A DNA stretch of 64,000 bases, from contig NZ_KQ948150.1 of assembly GCF_001513955.1 (NCBI RefSeq), positions 248,001-312,000 of the forward strand, written 5' to 3'. The position numbers and the translations under genes were made by a program. Numbering within the stretch: the stretch's first letter is position 1; every line of letters starts with the position of its first letter. The stretch is from Streptomyces pseudovenezuelae (lineage in GTDB: Bacteria > Actinomycetota > Actinomycetes > Streptomycetales > Streptomycetaceae). Shown here in pieces: positions 60,057 through 64,000 of this stretch. Under the pieces are notes generated by a model. It did no database searches, was not told the origin of the DNA, and saw nothing but the letters and a program-made list of their open reading frames with translations.

Positions 60057-61372
60057 GGCTGGTGAACTCCCGGGGGTACGACGAGCACGACGTCGACGAG
60101 CCAGCCGTGGCCGGCGGCACGCGGGCCGAGCGTGACGGTGCCGCCGTAGAGGGCGGCCCGCTGGTGAATGCCGACGAGACCGTGTCCGGTGTCGCCGGAC
60201 GGCGCTCCGGCCGCGGGCCGGCCGGTGTCGGCGACCTCGACGCGCACGGTACCGGTGTCCCTGGTGACCGTGACGTCGGCCGTGGCGTCCGGGCCGGCGT
60301 GTTTGAGGGTGTTGGTGAGGGCTTCCTGGACGATGCGGTACACGGTGAGCTGGATACCGCTGCCGAGGGCGTCCAGGTCACCCGTGGTCCGGTAGGTCAC
60401 GGGCAGGCCCGCCGCACGTACGCGGGCCAGCAAGGGCTCCAGGTCGTGGATGCCGGGCTGCGGGCCGAGCGGCCGCACGTCCTCCTCCTGCCCCCGCTCC
60501 TCGCGCAGCACGTCGAGGACCCGTCGGAGTTCGCTCATGGCCTGTCGGCCGGTGTCGGCGAGGATACGCAGGGCGTCGGCGGAGGTCTCACCGCGGTTGG
60601 TGGCGAGGGTGGCGGCGCCGTCGGCGAGGCTGACCATGACGGAGAGGTTGTGGCCGACGATGTCGTGCATCTCGCGGGCGATGCGGGCGCGTTCTGCGGC
60701 GGTGGTGAGCCGCACGCGCTGGTCGTGCTCGACCTCCAGGCGGGTGGCCCGGTCCTCCAGAGCAGCGAGGTAGAGGCGGCGGATCCGCAGCGTCAGGCCG
60801 ATGGCGACGGCCGCGGTCGCCGTGCCCAGCAGGAAGAAGAGACCGAGGAAGGGGTGCTCGACGGGGGCCAGGAGCCAGACCGCCAACGTCATTTCGGCCG
60901 CGGTGCCGGCGGCGGCCCAGCCGAGCCCGCGCAGGGACCCGTGCAGGGCCAGGCTGTAGAGGGCGATGAGCGTGGCCATGCCGGTCTGCTGCCACACCCC
61001 CAGCGACCACTGGGCCACCAACGCCGCGGAGATCACCCAGTAGGTGACGGCCGGGGTCCTGCGGCGCCACCACAGCGGCACGGCGAGTGCGACGGCGAAG
61101 GCGACGCGCACCGCGGTCGGCGCATGGGTGTGGTTCATGGTGTCGCCGAAGGGGCCGTGGCGGTCGGGGGAGAACACGTCGGGGAGACTCAGCAGGAAGA
61201 CCCCGAGGACGACCGCGGTGTCGAGCAGCCACGGGTGCCGCTGGTCCAGCCGGCGCCGGGCGGTGCGACCACGCAGCATCCGGCCCAGCAGCGGGTGTGC
61301 CCAGGCGTCGGCGAGCCCGGGGGACGGCGCGTCGGCCGTCCCCCGGGGCGTGGTCGCGGGGGCCCGTCTCAT
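60053..61372 (-). CDS. HisKA_3-type sensor histidine kinase
   Basis: A 439-residue membrane kinase. About five to six hydrophobic segments lie between residues 55 and 200. A coiled coil carries the phospho-acceptor His in IAREMHDIVGHNLS (about residue 245), and a HATPase domain has TVYRIVQEALTNTLKHAG and GHGLVGIHQRAALYGG. This is the DesK/NarX-like class common in actinomycetes for sensing envelope or drug stress. The ATG at 61372 overlaps nothing and follows the permease gene by 26 bases. Confidence 0.88.
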   Translation of the reverse strand: MRRAPATTPRGTADAPSPGLADAWAHPLLGRMLRGRTARRRLDQRHPWLLDTAVVLGVFLLSLPDVFSPDRHGPFGDTMNHTHAPTAVRVAFAVALAVPLWWRRRTPAVTYWVISAALVAQWSLGVWQQTGMATLIALYSLALHGSLRGLGWAAAGTAAEMTLAVWLLAPVEHPFLGLFFLLGTATAAVAIGLTLRIRRLYLAALEDRATRLEVEHDQRVRLTTAAERARIAREMHDIVGHNLSVMVSLADGAATLATNRGETSADALRILADTGRQAMSELRRVLDVLREERGQEEDVRPLGPQPGIHDLEPLLARVRAAGLPVTYRTTGDLDALGSGIQLTVYRIVQEALTNTLKHAGPDATADVTVTRDTGTVRVEVADTGRPAAGAPSGDTGHGLVGIHQRAALYGGTVTLGPRAAGHGWLVDVVLVVPPGVHQP

Positions 61373-61398
61373 GATCCCCAATGATCTCGCACCGCCGC

Positions 61399-62220
61399 TC
61401 AGGCGTCGCTCTTCGTCAGCCGCCAGGCTGCCCCGGCGAGGATGAGGGCCACCCACCCGGCGAAGACGGCGAGTCCGGCCCCGGGAGAGAGGGCGTCGGA
61501 GGACTGGTGCAGGGCGTACATCGCCGAGCCCGCGTTGCTGGGGAAGTAGGGGTTGATGGTGTCGTAGAGCGAGTCGGGCAGCAGGGAGGCCAGGCCCGGG
61601 AGGATGAGCAGGACGCCCACCAGGACCGCGATGGCTCCGGCGCTGGAGCGCAGCAGCACGCCCAGGGCCACGCCCGCCACGGCGACCAGGGCGAGGTAGA
61701 GGCCGGCCCCGGCCAGGCTGCGCAGCACACCGTCGTCGCCCAGGGACAGGGCGATCTTCTCGCCGTCCAGACCCAGCGTGCCCAGCTGGAACGCGGCCAG
61801 CGCGCCGAGGGTGGTCAGGACCAGGATGACGGGGCCGATCACGGCGGCCTTGGACCACAGGACGGGCAGGCGGCGCGGTACGGCGGTGAGGGTGGAGCGG
61901 ATCATGCCGGTGGTGTACTCGCCGGCCGACAGCAGGACGCCGAGCACACCGACGGCCAGCGACGCGAAGGTCACCCCGAGCAGGGCGAGGCTCACCGCGT
62001 CCTGGTCGCCCGAGTCGGCTCCGGGCGGCCCGCCCTGGGCGGTGGCGCCGGGGCTGTAGGTGGCGGAGGCGATCGCGCCGAAGACGATCAGCAGGACCAC
62101 GGCGACGCCGAGGGTGATCCAGCTGGAGCGCAGGGACCAGAACTTGGCCCACTCCGAGCGCAGCACCCGCGGGCCGGTGACCTTGTAGGCCGCGGTGGGG
62201 GTGAGTTCGGTGACGGTCAT
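61399..62220 (-). CDS. ABC-2 type transporter permease
   Basis: A 273-residue membrane protein with six helices: about residues 35-55, then segments including LALLGVTFASLAVGVLGVLL, AAVIGPVILVLTTLGALAAF, LYLALVAVAGVALGVLL and AIAVLVGVLLILPGLA, and one close to the C-terminus. A long extracytoplasmic loop follows the first helix (SATYSPGATAQGG). Works with the ATPase encoded upstream, whose stop overlaps this start (TGATG). Confidence 0.85.
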   Translation of the reverse strand: MTVTELTPTAAYKVTGPRVLRSEWAKFWSLRSSWITLGVAVVLLIVFGAIASATYSPGATAQGGPPGADSGDQDAVSLALLGVTFASLAVGVLGVLLSAGEYTTGMIRSTLTAVPRRLPVLWSKAAVIGPVILVLTTLGALAAFQLGTLGLDGEKIALSLGDDGVLRSLAGAGLYLALVAVAGVALGVLLRSSAGAIAVLVGVLLILPGLASLLPDSLYDTINPYFPSNAGSAMYALHQSSDALSPGAGLAVFAGWVALILAGAAWRLTKSDA

Positions 62221-63149
62221 CAGGCTGCCTTTCGCCCGGTCTCGACGGGATGGCTCTGGTACTCGACGACGTCCCTGGTCAGGTCCATGAACGCGGCCTC
62301 CAACGAGGCGGACTGCGGGGTGAGTTCGTACAGTGCCACGCCGTGCTCGGCCGCGATCCGGCCGATCTGGCGGGCGTCGCGCCCCAGGACCAGGAGTTCC
62401 TCGGCGGACGAGGAGGTGATGGTGACGTCGGGGCCGGCGAGCAGCGAGCGCAGTCGGCCGGATTCGGCGGTGGCGACCTTCACGCCGCCGCCGCTCGCCT
62501 CCCGGGTGAAGTCGTCGACGGTGGTGTCGGCGAGGAGCCGGCCGCGTCCGATGATGACCAGGTGGTCGGCGATCAGTGCGGTCTCGCTCATCAGGTGCGA
62601 GGAGAGCATCACGGCCCGGCCTTCGTCGGCCAGGGAGCGCAGGAGGTTGCGTACCCAGAGCACGCCTTCGGGGTCGAGGCCGTTGACGGGTTCGTCGAGC
62701 ATCACGATCGCGGGGTCGCCGAGCAGGGCGGCGGCGATGCCGAGCCGCTGGCCCATGCCGAGGGAGAAGGCGCCCACGCGTTTGCCGGCCACGCTGGTCA
62801 GGCCGGCCAGTTCGATGACCTCGTCCACTCGGCTGCGCGGGATGCCGTGGGTGTAGGCGAGTGCCATGAGGTGGTTGAAGGCGCTGCGTCCGGGATGGAC
62901 GGACTTGGCCTCCAGCAGGGTGCCGATCTCGTGCAGGGGTGCCGTGTGCTTGGCGTAGGAGGTGCCGCCCACGGTGACCGAGCCCTTGGTGGGGGAGTCC
63001 AGGCCGACGATCATGCGCATGGTGGTGGACTTGCCGGCGCCGTTGGGGCCGAGGAAGCCGGTGACCTCTCCGGGCTTGACGGTGAAGCTCAGATGGTCGA
63101 CGACCGTCTTGTCGCCGTACCGCTTCGTCAGCTCGCGTACCTCGATCAT
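62220..63149 (-). CDS. ABC transporter ATP-binding protein (DrrA/CcmA type)
   Basis: A 309-residue ATPase with Walker A GPNGAGKST (about residues 34-42), signature FSLGMGQRLGIAAALL and Walker B VMLDEPVNGLDPEG. A C-terminal extension (about 215-309) contains GGGVKVATAESGRLRSLLAG, typical of drug-resistance exporters. First gene of a four-gene unit: ATPase, permease, kinase, regulator. A role in export of an antimicrobial or in membrane-stress defence is inferred from this layout. Confidence 0.88.
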   Translation of the reverse strand: MIEVRELTKRYGDKTVVDHLSFTVKPGEVTGFLGPNGAGKSTTMRMIVGLDSPTKGSVTVGGTSYAKHTAPLHEIGTLLEAKSVHPGRSAFNHLMALAYTHGIPRSRVDEVIELAGLTSVAGKRVGAFSLGMGQRLGIAAALLGDPAIVMLDEPVNGLDPEGVLWVRNLLRSLADEGRAVMLSSHLMSETALIADHLVIIGRGRLLADTTVDDFTREASGGGVKVATAESGRLRSLLAGPDVTITSSSAEELLVLGRDARQIGRIAAEHGVALYELTPQSASLEAAFMDLTRDVVEYQSHPVETGRKAA

Positions 63150-63623
63150 GGGGTGGGCCCTTCACGTCGTACTCGGCCGGGCGAGCGCCGCGACCTTCGC
63201 AATCGACCATAGGAGCGCAGCGGGCCAAGACCCTGGGACCACGGGGGACACTTCACCGTTCCGACTGGTACCGCAGTGCCATTCGGCGCCGATCACCCGT
63301 ACGCCGCAGGTATGACGGCACCGCACGCCTCAGCCGGTGGCGCCGCCTGCGCCGTCGTACGGCTGCGGCCACGGTGGTGAACACCCGGGGGCGATGGCAG
63401 CAGGCACCGAACACCCCGGCCGGGCCGGTGGCTCACCGCCGCCGACCCCGGACCGTCTCGCTCCCGCGACCACGGCGGCAGTGGACCTGAGGGAAGCCGC
63501 ACAGGCACCGACACCCTCAGTGATCAACGAACACGGCATCGAGATGATGGGCGGGGGTGGGGTGATGTTGCCGCTTCGGGGCATCCGGGAGGTAACACGT
63601 CAGCTCGCACCAGGAGGTACGTC
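63150..63623. other. Divergent intergenic region
   Basis: Carries the promoter region of the ABC/two-component unit and of the small membrane protein. Two low-quality open frames on opposite strands show no recognisable protein. I see no clear operator or RNA. Confidence 0.4.
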
Positions 63624-63779
63624 ATGATCGCGCTCGGCATCATCCTGCTCGTCATCGGTTTCCTGACCGGTATATCGATCCTGTGGACCCTGGGCATCAT
63701 CCTGGCCGTGGTCGGTGCAGTGTTCTGGGTCATGGGATCCATGGGGCACGCCGTCGCCGGCCGACGTCACTATTGGTGA
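63624..63779 (+). CDS. Small DUF6131-like membrane protein
   Basis: A 51-residue protein with two hydrophobic helices: IALGIILLVIGFLTGISIL and LGIILAVVGAVFWVMGSM, then a short basic tail ending AGRRHYW. Such small two-helix proteins are widespread in actinomycetes with unknown function. AGGAGG lies six bases before the ATG, and a strong terminator follows, both supporting a real gene despite its size. Confidence 0.8.
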   Translation: MIALGIILLVIGFLTGISILWTLGIILAVVGAVFWVMGSMGHAVAGRRHYW

Positions 63780-63823
63780 CCGGGCTGTCCTCGAACCACG
63801 TCCGGCTGAATGCCTGCCTTCGC

Positions 63824-63856
63824 GAGGAGGGCCCGCTCAGTGAGCGGGCCCTCCTC
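63824..63856 (+). terminator. Strong terminator after the small membrane protein
   Basis: Bases 63824-63839 and 63841-63856 are perfect reverse complements (16 bp each with one central base), 45 bases after the stop codon. The final 144 bases of the window show no feature. Confidence 0.75.
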
Positions 63857-64000
63857 CTGCGCGAGCGGTAAGGGCATCGCCCGGGGCGTGGCGCCTACTG
63901 GTAGCAGGGGTTCCCGCACCGGACGCCGAAGGTGCCGTTGTGTCCGTGTGAGGTGAGTGGGACTGACGTGACAGCTGGGGGGGCTGGGACTTTGCTGGTC

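Noticed and set aside
1..64000. tRNA, rRNA, CRISPR arrays, prophage or insertion sequences
   Set aside because: None of the expected structures or genes were recognised when reading both strands. A dedicated search tool was not available.

Overview
The window looks like a stretch of a Streptomyces (or close relative) chromosome. Base composition is very GC-rich, with almost every codon ending in G or C, GTG and TTG starts are common, and stop/start overlaps (ATGA/GTGA) are frequent. Lineage markers include an SsgA-like sporulation protein, a GPP34-like protein, a CGNR zinc-finger regulator, a DUF574-type methyltransferase, Tat-type export signals and a sugar ABC importer lacking its own ATPase. 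I saw no rRNA, tRNA, CRISPR array, transposase or prophage module.

Layout. 1-5.7 kb: remnants of an OmpR-type regulator and its kinase (several frameshifts), an Ohr-type peroxidase, a VOC protein, a flavin disulfide oxidoreductase overlapping a GPP34 protein, and a coiled-coil/winged-helix protein. 5.8-10 kb: a 1362-residue secreted GH2 enzyme carrying discoidin domains. 10.3-14.5 kb: CGNR regulator and two ABC-F ATPases. 14.7-22.9 kb: a molybdopterin oxidoreductase with a membrane cytochrome b, a secreted tannase/feruloyl-esterase-like protein, membrane proteins, an SsgA-like protein, an unusual HTH-DUF2255 fusion and an alpha/beta hydrolase. 23-32 kb: a plant-polysaccharide locus (GH29 fucosidase, two GH43 enzymes, a GH39-like enzyme, with CBM13 or CBM42 modules) containing a decayed LacI gene and a decayed (alpha/alpha)6 glycosidase. 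32-41 kb: a glycosyltransferase, small metabolic and regulatory genes, and SDR and LysR remnants. 41-49 kb: a FadR-type regulator divergent from a sugar import and deoxysugar operon. 49-57.5 kb: a tightly coupled nine-gene aromatic-acid (meta-cleavage type) operon. 57.8-63.8 kb: an MFS transporter sharing an operator with that operon, an ABC exporter with a two-component system, and a small membrane protein.

How the parts may work together. The secreted hydrolases at 23-32 kb would release L-fucose, galactose and arabinose from plant arabinogalactan or arabinan. The 42-49 kb operon would import an oligosaccharide and process a 6-deoxysugar through a mutarotase (here broken by one missing base) and a lactonase. 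The minus-strand operon at 48.9-57.4 kb encodes a flavin monooxygenase, an extradiol dioxygenase, an ACMSD-like decarboxylase, two FAH-family enzymes, a cyclase-family hydrolase, an SDR and a two-subunit CoA-transferase. A GCATCCA-N4-GTGGATG motif lies upstream both of this operon and of the MFS gene, suggesting coordinated import and breakdown of one compound. Its substrate is not identifiable from sequence, and it is the best candidate here for an undescribed system.

All function calls rest on reading translated sequence and motifs. No database search was run. Several frameshifts lie in short homopolymer runs and could be assembly errors.
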